This document shows, piece by piece, positions 17,867-26,426 of a DNA stretch of 64,000 nucleotides. Position numbers and translations under genes: made by a program. A model generated the notes under the pieces. It saw nothing but the letters and a program-made list of their open reading frames with translations. It was not told where the DNA came from and did no database searches. Origin of the DNA: Mesorhizobium qingshengii (GTDB lineage Bacteria > Pseudomonadota > Alphaproteobacteria > Rhizobiales > Rhizobiaceae); assembly GCF_027563465.1 (NCBI RefSeq), contig NZ_JAPFQA010000003.1, positions 248,001 to 312,000 on the forward strand, written 5' to 3'. Positions within the stretch are counted from its first letter, which is position 1, and every line of letters starts with the position of its first letter.

Positions 17867-18871
17867 TTAGATGTCGCCGCTTTGCGAGGTCTGCTCGTCG
17901 CGCGGATTGATGATGGCGTCGATCGCCAGCGCACCCAGCAGGATCACGCTCTTGATCAGGTTCTGGCTGGTGTAGCTGAAGTTCAGGATGGTCATGCCGT
18001 TGGTCAGGATGCCGACCAGGATGGTGCCGACGATGACGTTGCGCACGCCGCCCTGGCCGCCGGAGAGGCCGATGCCGCCCAGCACCACGACCAAAAGCAC
18101 GTCGTAGATCAGGCTGGAATTATAGAGGCGCGTGTCGATGCCGGTAACAAGCCCCAGCATGATGATGCCGGCGGTAAAGGCGATGAGCGCGCTCAGCACA
18201 TATTGCGTCACGATGATCGGGCGCGTCGGCAGGCCGGTGGTGCGGGCCGCGTTCGGATTGTCGCCGGTGGCATAGACCAGCCGTCCAAAGCGGGTCTTGC
18301 GCAGGAAGAAGCCCATCAGCGCCGCCACCGCGCCGAAGATTACCACGACCATCGGGATGCCGAGGATGGTGCCGCTGCCGATGAATTTCAGCCAGGCGAT
18401 GTTTGATGGCGCATAGAGCACGTCGGAGGCAAAGACGATGCGGCCCGAGCCGTAGACCGAGGAGGCGATGGCAAGCGTGGCGAAGATCGGCGGGATTTCG
18501 GCAATCGCCACCATGATGCCGGTGAACAGGCCGATGGCCGCTGCAAGAAGGGCGCCGCAGACCACGGCCAGCGTGAAGTCGACGCCCCAGGTGGAAATCC
18601 AGATGCTGAAGGCGACGCCGACCACCATCACCGCCACCATGGTGAGATCAATGCCGCGGCCGACGACGATGAAGCCCATGCCGACGGCAAGCGTGCCGAG
18701 GATCGAGACGTTCTTGAGGATGGCAATGATGTTGCCCTGGCTCAGGAAATTGTTGAGCGTCGCGGAGAAAACGATGAAGAGGATGACCGAGATCGCGACG
18801 ACGACCAGCTCCTGGGACATTTTGATGCCCATGCGCGCGCCGTCGGATTTGCCCGAACCAGCCAATTCCAT
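17867..18871 (-). CDS. ABC transporter permease (RbsC type)
   Basis: This 334-residue integral membrane protein has about eight to ten hydrophobic segments and the family's GRGIDLTMVAVMV motif (compare SGGIDLSVG in the fused permease), plus GDNPNAARTTGLPTRP, the cytoplasmic loop that contacts the ATPase. It should form a heterodimer with the permease half of the 14684 gene. The ATG at 18871 sits one base from GGGAGG, so a TTG two codons further in, or the ATG at codon 14, may be the real start. It is the first gene of the operon. Confidence 0.88.
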   Translation of the reverse strand: MELAGSGKSDGARMGIKMSQELVVVAISVILFIVFSATLNNFLSQGNIIAILKNVSILGTLAVGMGFIVVGRGIDLTMVAVMVVGVAFSIWISTWGVDFTLAVVCGALLAAAIGLFTGIMVAIAEIPPIFATLAIASSVYGSGRIVFASDVLYAPSNIAWLKFIGSGTILGIPMVVVIFGAVAALMGFFLRKTRFGRLVYATGDNPNAARTTGLPTRPIIVTQYVLSALIAFTAGIIMLGLVTGIDTRLYNSSLIYDVLLVVVLGGIGLSGGQGGVRNVIVGTILVGILTNGMTILNFSYTSQNLIKSVILLGALAIDAIINPRDEQTSQSGDI

Positions 18872-19415
18872 TCCTCCCTCGCGCTGCCAGCCTCAGGCGA
18901 CAGCTTGCCCGAGCGGCCTTGCCGCTCCGGCGGTTCCTCCACAGCCCCAAGCCGGCTGCCTCCCCGAAGACCATTGCGGCTCGAGACGGCAGGGGCAATT
19001 TCGATTTTCTGATGCGCTGTGCAGTTTGTTCGTGTGGAGACCCGGGTGCCAAAAAACCGAAGGCCCGCAACTTCAGCCCGCTATCGCCCGGCAGCGAGAT
19101 AGCCTCGGCATTGACGAAGAGTTCGTGGCTAACAGGAGCCGGTGTGCCCAGGTTCAACGAACCGCATCGGCGATCGGCGAGTTCCAGGCAGCACTTTTGC
19201 CTCGCACGCGCTCCACAATCGCGGCTTTCCCGCGACGGATTGTAACCTCGCAGGGATGTTGCGCTTGAACTTCAGATCAGCGGGTTTTTCCAGCCAGATA
19301 AAGAGGCCTCGCCATGTCTTCCATCCCGAAAAGCTGCCAGGGAAAGGGAGCAGATCGAGAAGAAAGGCGTTCAAAACCAGCGGCTTGCTGAGATATCAAC
19401 CCCTTGGGGAGGGGC
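18872..19415. other. Intergenic region upstream of the sugar ABC operon
   Basis: No gene is convincingly supported in these 544 bases. Short open frames exist on both strands but lack ribosome sites and family features. The region must hold the promoter of the five-gene transporter operon; I could not pick out a clear -35/-10 pair or operator. Confidence 0.5.
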
Positions 19416-19492
19416 TGGTAGCGGGAGAGGGACTTGAACCCCCGACCCCAGGATTATGATTCCCGTGCTCTAACCAACTGAGCTACCCCGCC
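19416..19492 (-). tRNA. tRNA with CAT anticodon, probably elongator tRNA-Met
   Basis: Read on the minus strand, 77 bases fold as a cloverleaf: an acceptor stem opening with GGCGGGG, D-arm GCTC-AGTTGGTTA-GAGC, an anticodon stem with loop ATCATAA (anticodon CAT), T-arm GGGGG-TTCAAGT-CCCTC, and an encoded CCA end. The acceptor has G-T wobbles at pairs 1-72 and 7-66. CAT is shared by elongator Met and by the Ile2 tRNA whose C34 is modified to lysidine. The overall similarity to the E. coli elongator Met tRNA makes Met more likely. It is not the initiator: the anticodon stem lacks three consecutive G-C pairs next to the loop. Confidence 0.88.
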
Positions 19493-19732
19493 AGGGCGGC
19501 GAAAGGCCCGAAATCCGCCTCAAATCGAAAGGCATGTCCGGGCGCTCGCCAAGGTCGCGCGGATATAAGGTTGGGAGGGTGAGCCTGTCAAGCTTCGAAG
19601 CAGCCGCCGCGCCGGCTTATTGTCGCCGCCGAAAAGCTTTGCCGCGCGGACATTTGAGCGCGGCTGCCGGGGTTGAGTTCGAGGGGACACGTCGCTATGT
19701 CTCGGCCACGACTTCTTAGAGTTTGAAAACAG

Positions 19733-20692
19733 ATGAAACCGCGCATTGCAGTCCTCGGTTGCGGATACTGGGGCAGCAACCACATCCGCACCCTCAAAGC
19801 GCTCGGCGCGCTGCACGCGGTCTCCGACCTCAACCGTGCCCGCGCCGAAGGTTTCGCCAGCGAGCAGGACTGTCTGGCGATCGAGCCCGACCAGCTGTTC
19901 GTCCGTGACGACATCGACGCCATCGTCATGGCGCTGCCGCCGCAGTTCCATGCCGATCTTGCCGTGCGCGCCGTCGAAGGCGGCAAGGATGTGCTGGTGG
20001 AAAAGCCGATCGCGCTGACGGTGGCGGACGCCGAGCGCGCGGTGCAAGCCGCCAAGGACAACGGCCGCGTCTTCATGGTCGGCCATGTCTTGCGTTTCCA
20101 TCCCGCCTTCGAGACCCTCAAAGGGTTGATCGACAATGGCGAGCTCGGCGAAGTCCGCTATATCCACTCTCACCGGCTCGGTCTTGGCAAGTTCCACACC
20201 GAGAACGATGCACTGTGGGACCTGGCGCCGCACGATTTGTCGATGATCCTGGCCATCACCGGCACGGAGCCGATCGAGGTGCGCGGCGAGGGCGCCGCCC
20301 TGCTCGACAATCTCAGCGACTTCGCGCATCTGCACATGCGCTTTCCCAACGGCCTGCGCAGCCATCTGTTCGCCTCGCGGCTCAATCCCTATCGCGAGCG
20401 GCGGCTGACCGTCGTCGGCACCAAGGCGATGGCGGTGTTCGACGATGTCGAGCCATGGGAACGCAAGCTTGCCGTCTATCGCCACGCGGTGTGGCAGGAC
20501 AGCGGCCAATGGGCCTTCACCACCAATGAGCCGTCCTATGTCGCGGTTGCCCAAGGCATGCCGCTGACGCGCGAGCTGGAGCATTTCATCCAATGCATCG
20601 AGACGCGGGCCGAGCCCCGTACCAGCGGCGAGGAAGCCATTAGGGTGCTGCGCATCCTGACCGCGGGCACGGTCACGCACACCAAGTCCTGA
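19733..20692 (+). CDS. Gfo/Idh/MocA-family oxidoreductase
   Basis: This 319-residue protein has an N-terminal NAD(P)-binding fold (IAVLGCGYWGSNHIRTLKALG), the family's VEKPIAL motif with the catalytic Lys, and GHVLRFHPAF and a C-terminal sheet domain with APHDLSMI, whose His is typically catalytic. Members oxidise or reduce sugars, inositols or activated sugars, often in surface polysaccharide synthesis. The WGSNHIR and HDLSMIL forms resemble the WlbA/UDP-sugar dehydrogenase branch. It stands alone between a tRNA and mnmA, so context gives no pathway. Confidence 0.85.
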   Translation: MKPRIAVLGCGYWGSNHIRTLKALGALHAVSDLNRARAEGFASEQDCLAIEPDQLFVRDDIDAIVMALPPQFHADLAVRAVEGGKDVLVEKPIALTVADAERAVQAAKDNGRVFMVGHVLRFHPAFETLKGLIDNGELGEVRYIHSHRLGLGKFHTENDALWDLAPHDLSMILAITGTEPIEVRGEGAALLDNLSDFAHLHMRFPNGLRSHLFASRLNPYRERRLTVVGTKAMAVFDDVEPWERKLAVYRHAVWQDSGQWAFTTNEPSYVAVAQGMPLTRELEHFIQCIETRAEPRTSGEEAIRVLRILTAGTVTHTKS

Positions 20693-20702
20693 GCGAGCGC
20701 CT

Positions 20703-20751
20703 GGAAATCCCGCTCTGGCGGCCAGAGCGAAGGCGGCCAGAGCGAATTTCC
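20703..20751. repeat. Palindromic intergenic element between convergent genes
   Basis: CGCTCTGGC (20711-20719) is followed by two copies of GCCAGAGCG (20721-20729 and 20736-20744), and the whole is framed by GGAAAT and ATTTCC. The outer pairing gives a hairpin with about 15 bp. It lies between the convergent Gfo/Idh/MocA and mnmA genes and may act as a transcript end or be a repeat element. There is no strong U-tract. Confidence 0.55.
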
Positions 20752-20776
20752 AAACAGTCTCCGAGAGAATAATGGT

Positions 20777-21967
20777 TTATTCGGCGGGAATCTGCGCCGG
20801 CCTGGCGGCAAGCCGGGTCAGCATGGCCTCGGCCTCGGCGCCACGCTCCGAACGCTCGATGAAACCGCCGCCGAACACGCGCGCCTCGTTGCCGTCATCG
20901 GAATAGAGCACGCAGGCCTGTCCGGGCGCGATGCCGGACTCGCCATCGACCAGTTCCACCCATGTCACGCCATTGCCGTGATGCAGCACGGCCGGGCGCG
21001 GCGGGCGCGTCGAGCGGACCTTGGCGAACAGCTCCAGGCCGCCGGCGGGAACATCGGCCAGCGGCCCGTCTCCCAGCCAGTTCATGTTGCGCAGATAGAT
21101 CTTGTGCGTCTCCAGCGCCTCGCGCGGGCCGACCACGACGCGCGCCCGGTCGGCGTCGAGATGGACGACGTAGAGCGGTTCGCCGGAAGCGATGCCGATG
21201 CCGCGGCGCTGGCCGATCGTGTAGCGCAGGATGCCCTCGTGGCGGCCGAGCACGCGGCCGTCGATATGGACGATGTCGCCTGGATTGGCCGCCGCCGGCT
21301 TCAGTTTGGCGATGATGTCGGAATATTTGCCTTGCGGCACGAAACAGATGTCCTGGCTGTCCTGCTTGGCGGCGACCGTCAGTCCCATCTCCTCGGCGAT
21401 GGCGCGAACCTGCGGCTTGGACAGGCCGCCGAGCGGGAAGCGCAGATAGTCGATCTGCGCCTGCGTGGTGGCGAAAAGGAAATAGCTCTGGTCGCGGTCG
21501 GCGTCGACCGGCCGGTAGAGCGCCCGGTGGGCGCCATTGGCGCCGGAGCGGATATAGTGGCCGGTGGCCAGCGCTTCGGCACCAAGCTCCTTGGCGGTGG
21601 CCAGAAGATCGGCGAACTTCACCGTCTGGTTGCAGGAAACGCAAGGGATCGGCGTCTCGCCCGCGACGTAGCTCTCGGCGAAGGGATCGATGACCGACTT
21701 GCGGAAGCGTTCCTCGTAGTCGAGCACATAGTGGGGAATGCCGAGCGTCTCGGAGACGCGACGGGCATCGTCGATGTCCTGCCCGGCGCAGCATGAGCCG
21801 GCCCGGTGTGTCGCCGCGCCATGGTCGTAGAGCTGCAAGGTGACGCCGACGACATCATAGCCCTCGCGCTTCAGCAGGCCGGCGACGACCGACGAATCAA
21901 CGCCGCCCGACATGGCGACGACGATACGGGTGTTTTCGGGACGTCCGGGAAGATCGAGGCTGTTCAT
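20777..21967 (-). CDS. mnmA: tRNA-specific 2-thiouridylase MnmA
   Basis: MnmA makes the 2-thio group of wobble U34 in Lys, Glu and Gln tRNAs. The 396-residue protein has the PP-loop [14 protein letters not shown] at residues 16-29, the two active-site Cys in [14 protein letters not shown] and [18 protein letters not shown], and the C-terminal barrel ([14 protein letters not shown]). It is near full family length with a short extra N-terminus. The gene stands alone, convergent with the Gfo/Idh/MocA gene. Confidence 0.95.
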   Translation of the reverse strand: MNSLDLPGRPENTRIVVAMSGGVDSSVVAGLLKREGYDVVGVTLQLYDHGAATHRAGSCCAGQDIDDARRVSETLGIPHYVLDYEERFRKSVIDPFAESYVAGETPIPCVSCNQTVKFADLLATAKELGAEALATGHYIRSGANGAHRALYRPVDADRDQSYFLFATTQAQIDYLRFPLGGLSKPQVRAIAEEMGLTVAAKQDSQDICFVPQGKYSDIIAKLKPAAANPGDIVHIDGRVLGRHEGILRYTIGQRRGIGIASGEPLYVVHLDADRARVVVGPREALETHKIYLRNMNWLGDGPLADVPAGGLELFAKVRSTRPPRPAVLHHGNGVTWVELVDGESGIAPGQACVLYSDDGNEARVFGGGFIERSERGAEAEAMLTRLAARPAQIPAE

Positions 21968-22140
21968 GGTTCTTTCATTCTGCCCGGCGCTGAATGCCAG
22001 TGGCTGGAATATAGGTCAAGCACTGCGGCTGCGCCAGCTTCGAGGGCCCGCCGATTTTGTGTCCGAATCCGAACCAGCCGCGAGGTGTTTAAAATGCTGA
22101 CCAAAAGACTAACGCGGCGTTCATGATCCTTACCTAGTCA

Positions 22141-22155
22141 TTAGGGTCTGCTTAG
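22141..22155. promoter_or_regulatory. CtrA-like box upstream of sciP
   Basis: TTAG-GGTCTGC-TTAG matches the CtrA layout TTAA-N7-TTAA, with G for A at the last base of each half and the correct 7-base spacing. It lies 68 bases before the sciP start. In Caulobacter, sciP is activated by CtrA, so such a site is expected; here the binding is inferred. Confidence 0.45.
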
Positions 22156-22222
22156 GCAAATTTTAAAGCTGTGGCGGTAACGTGGCGGGGATTGGGTCTT
22201 TGAGTTTTTTGTAGAGAGTACG

Positions 22223-22498
22223 ATGACCGATCTGGTTAGACCGAGAGTCAAATATGTTATCGGGCCTGACGGCAGCCCTCTTACGATTGCCGATCTGCCG
22301 CCGACGAACACACGTCGCTGGGTTATCCGGCGCAAGGCGGAAGTGGTTGCGGCGGTGCGTGGCGGGCTTTTGAGCCTCGACGAGGCATGCCAGCGCTACA
22401 AGCTGACCACCGAGGAATTCCTGTCCTGGCAGGCGTCGATCGACGAATATGGCCTTGCCGGGCTGCGCACGACGCGCATCCAGCAATACCGGCACTGA
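22223..22498 (+). CDS. sciP: SciP, CtrA transcription inhibitor (DUF1153)
   Basis: This 91-residue protein has the DUF1153 helix-turn-helix. The conserved PDG-PLTIADLPP segment is followed by RRWVIRRKAEVVAAVRGGLLSLDEACQRYKLTTEEFLSWQ. In Caulobacter, SciP binds CtrA and blocks its activation of target promoters in early cell-cycle stages. The gene lies 2.4 kb from ctrA in this window and has its own promoter region with a CtrA-like box. The length and motifs match family members closely. Confidence 0.93.
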   Translation: MTDLVRPRVKYVIGPDGSPLTIADLPPTNTRRWVIRRKAEVVAAVRGGLLSLDEACQRYKLTTEEFLSWQASIDEYGLAGLRTTRIQQYRH

Positions 22499-22567
22499 CA
22501 GCCGAGAATTTGGACAAGGGCGCGGTATCCGCGCCCTTTGTGTCTTTCGAAGTGATTCCTCCGACGG

Positions 22568-23494
22568 TCAGACCGTAAGCACCACCTTGCCGATCGGCCT
22601 GGTGGCAAGAAAGGCGTGGGCAGCCCCCGCCTGCTCGAGTGGGAATGTCCTCGCCACGTGGACAGCGAGCTCTTTCGCATCGATCAATTTGCCGAGTTCC
22701 GCAAGACCTTCACGGTCTGGCACGACGGACATGCGCTCGACGCGGATGCCCTGCGCGCCGGCCTGCGTCTTCGTCGCGTCGCTGACATTGAGCAGTGATA
22801 CCAGCACGCCGCCACGCTTGAGCACCTTCAGCGAATGTTCGGCATGGTCGCCGCCAACAGTCTCCAGCACGAGATCGATGTCGCGAAGCCTGTCCGCGAA
22901 ATCGCCCTTGGTGTAGTCGAGAACCTCATCGGCGCCGAGCGAGCGGGCGAAATCGAGCTTCTGCGGGCTGGCGGTGGCGATGACGTAAGCGCCGTGCGCC
23001 TTGGCGATCTGCACCGCCAGATGGCCGACGCCGCCGGCTGCCGCGTGGATCAGCACGCGCTGGCCCGATTTCAATCCGCCATGGCGGACCAGGCCCTGCC
23101 AGGCGGTCAGGCCGGCCAGCGGCAATGCGCCCGCCTGGATGTGGTCGGCGCCGCTGGGCTTCGGCGCGATTTCGTCAGCGGGAACCGCGGCCAGCTCGGC
23201 GTACGCCGCCGCCTGCCTGGGGAAGCGCGGCATGCCGAACACCTCGTCGCCGATCTGGAAGCCGGAGACCCCGGCGCCCAGTGCCTCGACCGTTCCCGAG
23301 ATATCCCAGCCGAGAATGAAGGGCGGTTCGCCCAGAAGCTTATAGTTGCCGGCGCGGACGGCGCCATCGACCGGATTGACACCAGCGGCCTTGACCCGGA
23401 CCAGCACTTCGCCGGCCTTCGGCGTGGGGTCGGGCTGATCGGCGATGACAAGGACGTCGGGTCCGCCGACGGAATTCTGGATAACGGCACGCAT
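22568..23494 (-). CDS. NADP-dependent quinone-oxidoreductase-like MDR protein
   Basis: This 308-residue protein is a zinc-less medium-chain dehydrogenase. It has a GroES-like start (MRAVIQNSVGGPDVLVIADQPDP), GWDISGTVEALGAGV, the nucleotide site VLIHAAAGGVGHLAVQIAKAHGAYVIATAS, and FPLEQAGAAHAFLATRPIGKVVL at the end. Such enzymes reduce quinones or enones. ATG 23494 is chosen because GGAGA lies just upstream; the longer open frame crosses the promoter. It is divergent from an HxlR regulator, a common arrangement in which the regulator senses electrophiles or quinones and controls the reductase. Confidence 0.88.
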   Translation of the reverse strand: MRAVIQNSVGGPDVLVIADQPDPTPKAGEVLVRVKAAGVNPVDGAVRAGNYKLLGEPPFILGWDISGTVEALGAGVSGFQIGDEVFGMPRFPRQAAAYAELAAVPADEIAPKPSGADHIQAGALPLAGLTAWQGLVRHGGLKSGQRVLIHAAAGGVGHLAVQIAKAHGAYVIATASPQKLDFARSLGADEVLDYTKGDFADRLRDIDLVLETVGGDHAEHSLKVLKRGGVLVSLLNVSDATKTQAGAQGIRVERMSVVPDREGLAELGKLIDAKELAVHVARTFPLEQAGAAHAFLATRPIGKVVLTV

Positions 23495-23522
23495 GGGGAT
23501 GTCTCCTTTCTCGGTTGGTGCC

Positions 23523-23539
23523 ACTATCATTTGGATAGT
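23523..23539. promoter_or_regulatory. Inverted repeat in the divergent HxlR/reductase promoter region
   Basis: ACTATC-ATTTG-GATAGT is a perfect 6-bp inverted repeat between the reductase (23494) and hxlR-like (23586) starts, in an AT-rich patch that also has GTATATAC at about 23557. It is a reasonable HxlR operator. No binding evidence is available. Confidence 0.45.
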
Positions 23540-23585
23540 AGTAATACATTGTCCAGTATATACCTTTTTGATATATAGGCACCTC

Positions 23586-23984
23586 ATGGATAGTGATAAC
23601 GACTCCCCCTTCGGCTATGATGCGTTCCGGCGAACGTGTCCTTCGCACACCGTGCTGGAGATGCTGGCCAGCAAATGGGTCTATCTGGTGGTTTGCGCGC
23701 TGCGCAAAGGCCGGCTGCGCAATGGCGAGCTCGCCCGCAAGCTCGAAGGCATCACACCGAAGATGCTGACGCAGACCTTGCGCGTGCTCGAGCGCGACGG
23801 CCTGGTGCGGCGTGAGATCTTCCCGGTCATCCCGCCGCGCGTCGAATATGAACTGACCGAGCTCGGCCAGAATCTGGCGGGGCTGCTCACCCAGATCAGG
23901 TCCTGGGCGGAGCAGCATGCGCCCGACATCAAGGATGCACGGGCACGGGCAACCGCCGAAAATGAGGGGAATTGGGCCGCCTGA
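23586..23984 (+). CDS. HxlR-family transcriptional regulator
   Basis: This 132-residue winged helix-turn-helix protein has the family's N-terminal Cys in FRRTCPSHTVLEMLASKWVYLVVCALRKGRLRNGELARKLEGITPKMLTQTLRVLERDGLVRRE, then the wing VPPRVEYELTELG-like segment (IPPRVEYELTELGQNL). The single conserved Cys near residue 15 is often a redox or electrophile sensor. ATG 23586 gives the typical length. It is divergent from the quinone-reductase-like gene and probably represses it and itself. Confidence 0.9.
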   Translation: MDSDNDSPFGYDAFRRTCPSHTVLEMLASKWVYLVVCALRKGRLRNGELARKLEGITPKMLTQTLRVLERDGLVRREIFPVIPPRVEYELTELGQNLAGLLTQIRSWAEQHAPDIKDARARATAENEGNWAA

Positions 23985-24096
23985 GGGCAGCCTTCAGGTC
24001 TGCTCGATCGAGCTTTCGTGACCTTCGGCCAAGACTGGCCCCGGGATGCCGCGCTTGCCTGAGTGGCAAGCGCCGAAGCAACGGACAGGCCGGGCT

Positions 24097-24474
24097 TCAG
24101 CCGATCATCGCGCTGCGGCCGCCGATTTCGGCTTCGCGAATCTTGGTGTCGCGTGATTCGAGCATTTCCGCCTTGGAAAGCTCCGCTTCAGCTTCGCCAA
24201 GTAGTGATTCGGCAGCGCTTCGCTGCTGGGCGAGGTCGCTTTGCGAATTTCTGAGATTGTCGCGGCGCAAACGTGCCGCCTTGGCAAAGGTCGGATAGGC
24301 GAAATGGTTGATGTCGGTGATGCCGGCTTTCTTTTCTTCGGCGGTGATCTGAAGCTCAAGCTCGACGGCCATGCGTTCGAACTCGGCGATCATCATGTCG
24401 AGCTGCAGCAGCTGCCGCCGCTTCTCATTCACCCGAAACTGCTTCAGCCGAACGAGGTTTTCACGTGACTTCAT
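24097..24474 (-). CDS. fliJ: FliJ-like flagellar export chaperone
   Basis: This 125-residue, largely helical protein (MKSRENLVRLKQFRVNEKRRQLLQLDMMIAEFERMAVELE...) has the length and coiled-coil pattern of FliJ, which links the FliI ATPase to the FlhA export gate. No fliI lies next to it in this window, so the gene is detached from the export-ATPase gene. It is read divergently from ctrA across a 450-base regulatory region. FliJ proteins diverge quickly, so identity rests on pattern and on this recurring neighbourhood in Rhizobiales. Confidence 0.72.
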   Translation of the reverse strand: MKSRENLVRLKQFRVNEKRRQLLQLDMMIAEFERMAVELELQITAEEKKAGITDINHFAYPTFAKAARLRRDNLRNSQSDLAQQRSAAESLLGEAEAELSKAEMLESRDTKIREAEIGGRSAMIG

Positions 24475-24770
24475 GATTCGGTACTCCCGGAAACGCACAC
24501 TCGCACATATCGTCGATCCACCTGGAAAGACTCAGGCGCCGCCCGTTTCCACCGGCTTTCCCGGAACTATGGGAAACAAAACCCTAAAGTTTTTTGCCGG
24601 CGGTAACCATTCGTTTACGGGCATTGTTAATCATACGTGTCAGGGCTTAAGGCCGGGTAAAAATTCCGGTCGCCGATACGGAAGCGCGTCGATGAGTCCC
24701 TGGAGTCACTTAGTCCAGGTTATTAATGTGTCGCATTAGGAATTTTGGTCTGTGATTCGTTATTAGATTC
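24475..24770. promoter_or_regulatory. ctrA/fliJ regulatory region rich in GANTC (CcrM) sites
   Basis: Six GANTC sites occur in 296 bases: 24475-24479, 24529-24533, 24694-24698, 24703-24707, 24754-24758 and 24766-24770. About one is expected by chance. In Caulobacter, hemimethylated GANTC controls a ctrA promoter. A GTAACCAT half-site at 24603-24610 resembles the CtrA half-site. The region has no gene. Confidence 0.6.
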
Positions 24771-24831
24771 AAGAGGGTGTAGAAAGGGGTTAAAAAATCT
24801 GGTACCGTCATGGACGGGAAATTAGGTTTTG

Positions 24832-24839
24832 TTAACCAT
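24832..24839. promoter_or_regulatory. CtrA half-site TTAACCAT upstream of ctrA
   Basis: TTAACCAT is the octameric form of the CtrA half-site. It lies 93 bases before the ctrA ATG, just after a TTAG seven bases upstream (TTAG-GTTTTG-TTAA, spacing 6). Autoregulation is plausible. Confidence 0.45.
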
Positions 24840-24924
24840 TCGATGGCAGCCTCTGCACAAGGCAACCACTGCTCCGGTCCAGGACGGGTCGTGAAATGGT
24901 CCGGCAGCAGAAAAGGGGAATGAA

Positions 24925-25620
24925 ATGCGTGTTCTGCTGATAGAAGATGACAGTGCAACCGCACAAAGCATCGAGCTGATGCTGAAATCGGAAAGTTTCA
25001 ATGTCTATACGACGGACCTCGGTGAAGAGGGGGTCGATCTGGGCAAGCTCTACGACTACGACATCATCCTTCTCGACCTCAACCTGCCTGACATGTCGGG
25101 TTATGAGGTCTTGAGAACGCTTCGCCTTTCCAAGGTAAAGACGCCGATCCTTATCCTGTCCGGCATGGCCGGTATCGAGGACAAGGTACGCGGCCTCGGC
25201 TTCGGCGCCGACGACTACATGACCAAGCCGTTCCACAAGGACGAGCTGGTCGCCCGTATTCACGCCATAGTGCGGCGCTCCAAGGGGCATGCCCAGTCGG
25301 TCATCACCACCGGCGACCTGGTGGTCAATCTCGATGCCAAGACTGTTGAAGTCGGCGGCCAGCGCGTGCATCTCACCGGCAAGGAATATCAGATGCTGGA
25401 GCTGCTCTCGCTGCGCAAGGGCACCACGCTGACCAAGGAAATGTTCCTCAACCACCTCTATGGCGGCATGGATGAGCCTGAGCTGAAGATCATCGACGTC
25501 TTCATCTGCAAGTTGCGCAAGAAGCTCGACGCGGCATCCGGCGGCCAGAACTACATCGAGACGGTCTGGGGCCGCGGCTACGTGTTGCGCGAACCGGAAG
25601 ACATCCGCGTCAGCGCCTGA
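24925..25620 (+). CDS. ctrA: Cell cycle response regulator CtrA
   Basis: This 231-residue OmpR-type regulator matches CtrA throughout. The receiver begins [23 protein letters not shown], with phospho-acceptor Asp51 in [15 protein letters not shown] and [12 protein letters not shown] at its end. The DNA-binding domain includes [18 protein letters not shown] and [15 protein letters not shown] wing ([17 protein letters not shown]). CtrA controls replication, division and flagellar genes in alphaproteobacteria and is phosphorylated through CckA-ChpT. The C-terminus ends SA, close to the exposed residues that target CtrA to ClpXP in relatives. A terminator follows. Confidence 0.97.
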   Translation: MRVLLIEDDSATAQSIELMLKSESFNVYTTDLGEEGVDLGKLYDYDIILLDLNLPDMSGYEVLRTLRLSKVKTPILILSGMAGIEDKVRGLGFGADDYMTKPFHKDELVARIHAIVRRSKGHAQSVITTGDLVVNLDAKTVEVGGQRVHLTGKEYQMLELLSLRKGTTLTKEMFLNHLYGGMDEPELKIIDVFICKLRKKLDAASGGQNYIETVWGRGYVLREPEDIRVSA

Positions 25621-25655
25621 GCGAAGAGCGCCGTCCGAAACCTGTCTTTCTCGAC

Positions 25656-25682
25656 AAAAAACCCGGCTCTGGCCGGGTTTTT
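25656..25682 (+). terminator. Rho-independent terminator after ctrA
   Basis: A CCCGGC/GCCGGG stem with loop TCTG is flanked by six A's and followed by five T's, 36 bases after the ctrA stop. The A and T runs let it act in both directions. Confidence 0.88.
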
Positions 25683-25812
25683 GCTTGATGCCGACAATCA
25701 GCCCGAGCGGTTCGGTATAAGACACCCTGCCGCTCTGACTTTCTGTCTTCACACAATTCCGGACGGGAGACCGTCACGCACTTCCTGGAAATGCTCCGGT
25801 TGGCCAGCCGGA

Positions 25813-26181
25813 TCAGGCGGCGATCTTCAAGGTGCGAAAACGCTCGAGCAGTTGTGGCCGGTTGAACGGCTTCAGCAGATAGCCCTGGGCGCCGGCGCGC
25901 TTGGCCCGCATGATCGAAGCGATATCGAGTTCGACCAGCGAAATCAGGATCTGCGGCCTGATCGGGCTCTCCATGGCGCGCACGCGACGGATGAGATCGA
26001 CAGCGGCTACATCCGGCAAGGCGCCGTCGACGATGATGATGTCGGGCATGTCGGCGGCGCACATCTCCAGCGCGTCAAGTCCGCTGGCTGCTTCTATGAC
26101 CACCATGTCGGAGCCGCCCAGTATGCGTTTTGCGACCTTCCTGATGACGCTTGAATCGTCGACGAACATGCAGCGTTTCAT
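25813..26181 (-). CDS. Single-domain response regulator (CheY/DivK-like)
   Basis: This is a 122-residue receiver domain with no output domain. The acidic pair is Asp8/Asp9, the phospho-acceptor is Asp52 (IIIVDGALPD), Ser81 takes the Thr/Ser position, and Lys104 is in LLKPF. It starts at ATG 26181 (AGAGGA upstream). Lying between ctrA and chpT, it may sit in the same phosphorelay, but its sequence is neither CpdR nor clearly DivK. The GALPD segment after Asp52 departs from the usual xxMPx. The partner kinase is unknown. Confidence 0.85.
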   Translation of the reverse strand: MKRCMFVDDSSVIRKVAKRILGGSDMVVIEAASGLDALEMCAADMPDIIIVDGALPDVAAVDLIRRVRAMESPIRPQILISLVELDIASIMRAKRAGAQGYLLKPFNRPQLLERFRTLKIAA

Positions 26182-26426
26182 TTCCGGGTCCTCTTTGCCT
26201 TCTGGCAATCCGGTAGCGTCGTGGCATCCTAAATGCACCATAGGCCAATCTGGTAAAGAAGCCGAAAAGCCATTTGGTAAAATTTTTGAAAAGATGCCAT
26301 TCGCAGGCTGTTCTTCGCAATGCTTCGCAACGGCCATCTTGGCGAAGTCGGCCTCACTTCAGTTGAGAGCCGCCGCGGGTATTGCGGGTTGGAATACTTC
26401 GGTTTCTTCGAGGCCAGGCGCGAATT

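Noticed and set aside
19129..19374. 81-codon frame upstream of the tRNA
   Set aside because: No ribosome site, no recognisable motif, and unusual amino acid use; insufficient support for a gene.
19416..19492. tRNA-Ile2 (lysidine-type CAT)
   Set aside because: Cannot be excluded from the anticodon alone, but the overall sequence resembles elongator tRNA-Met more closely.
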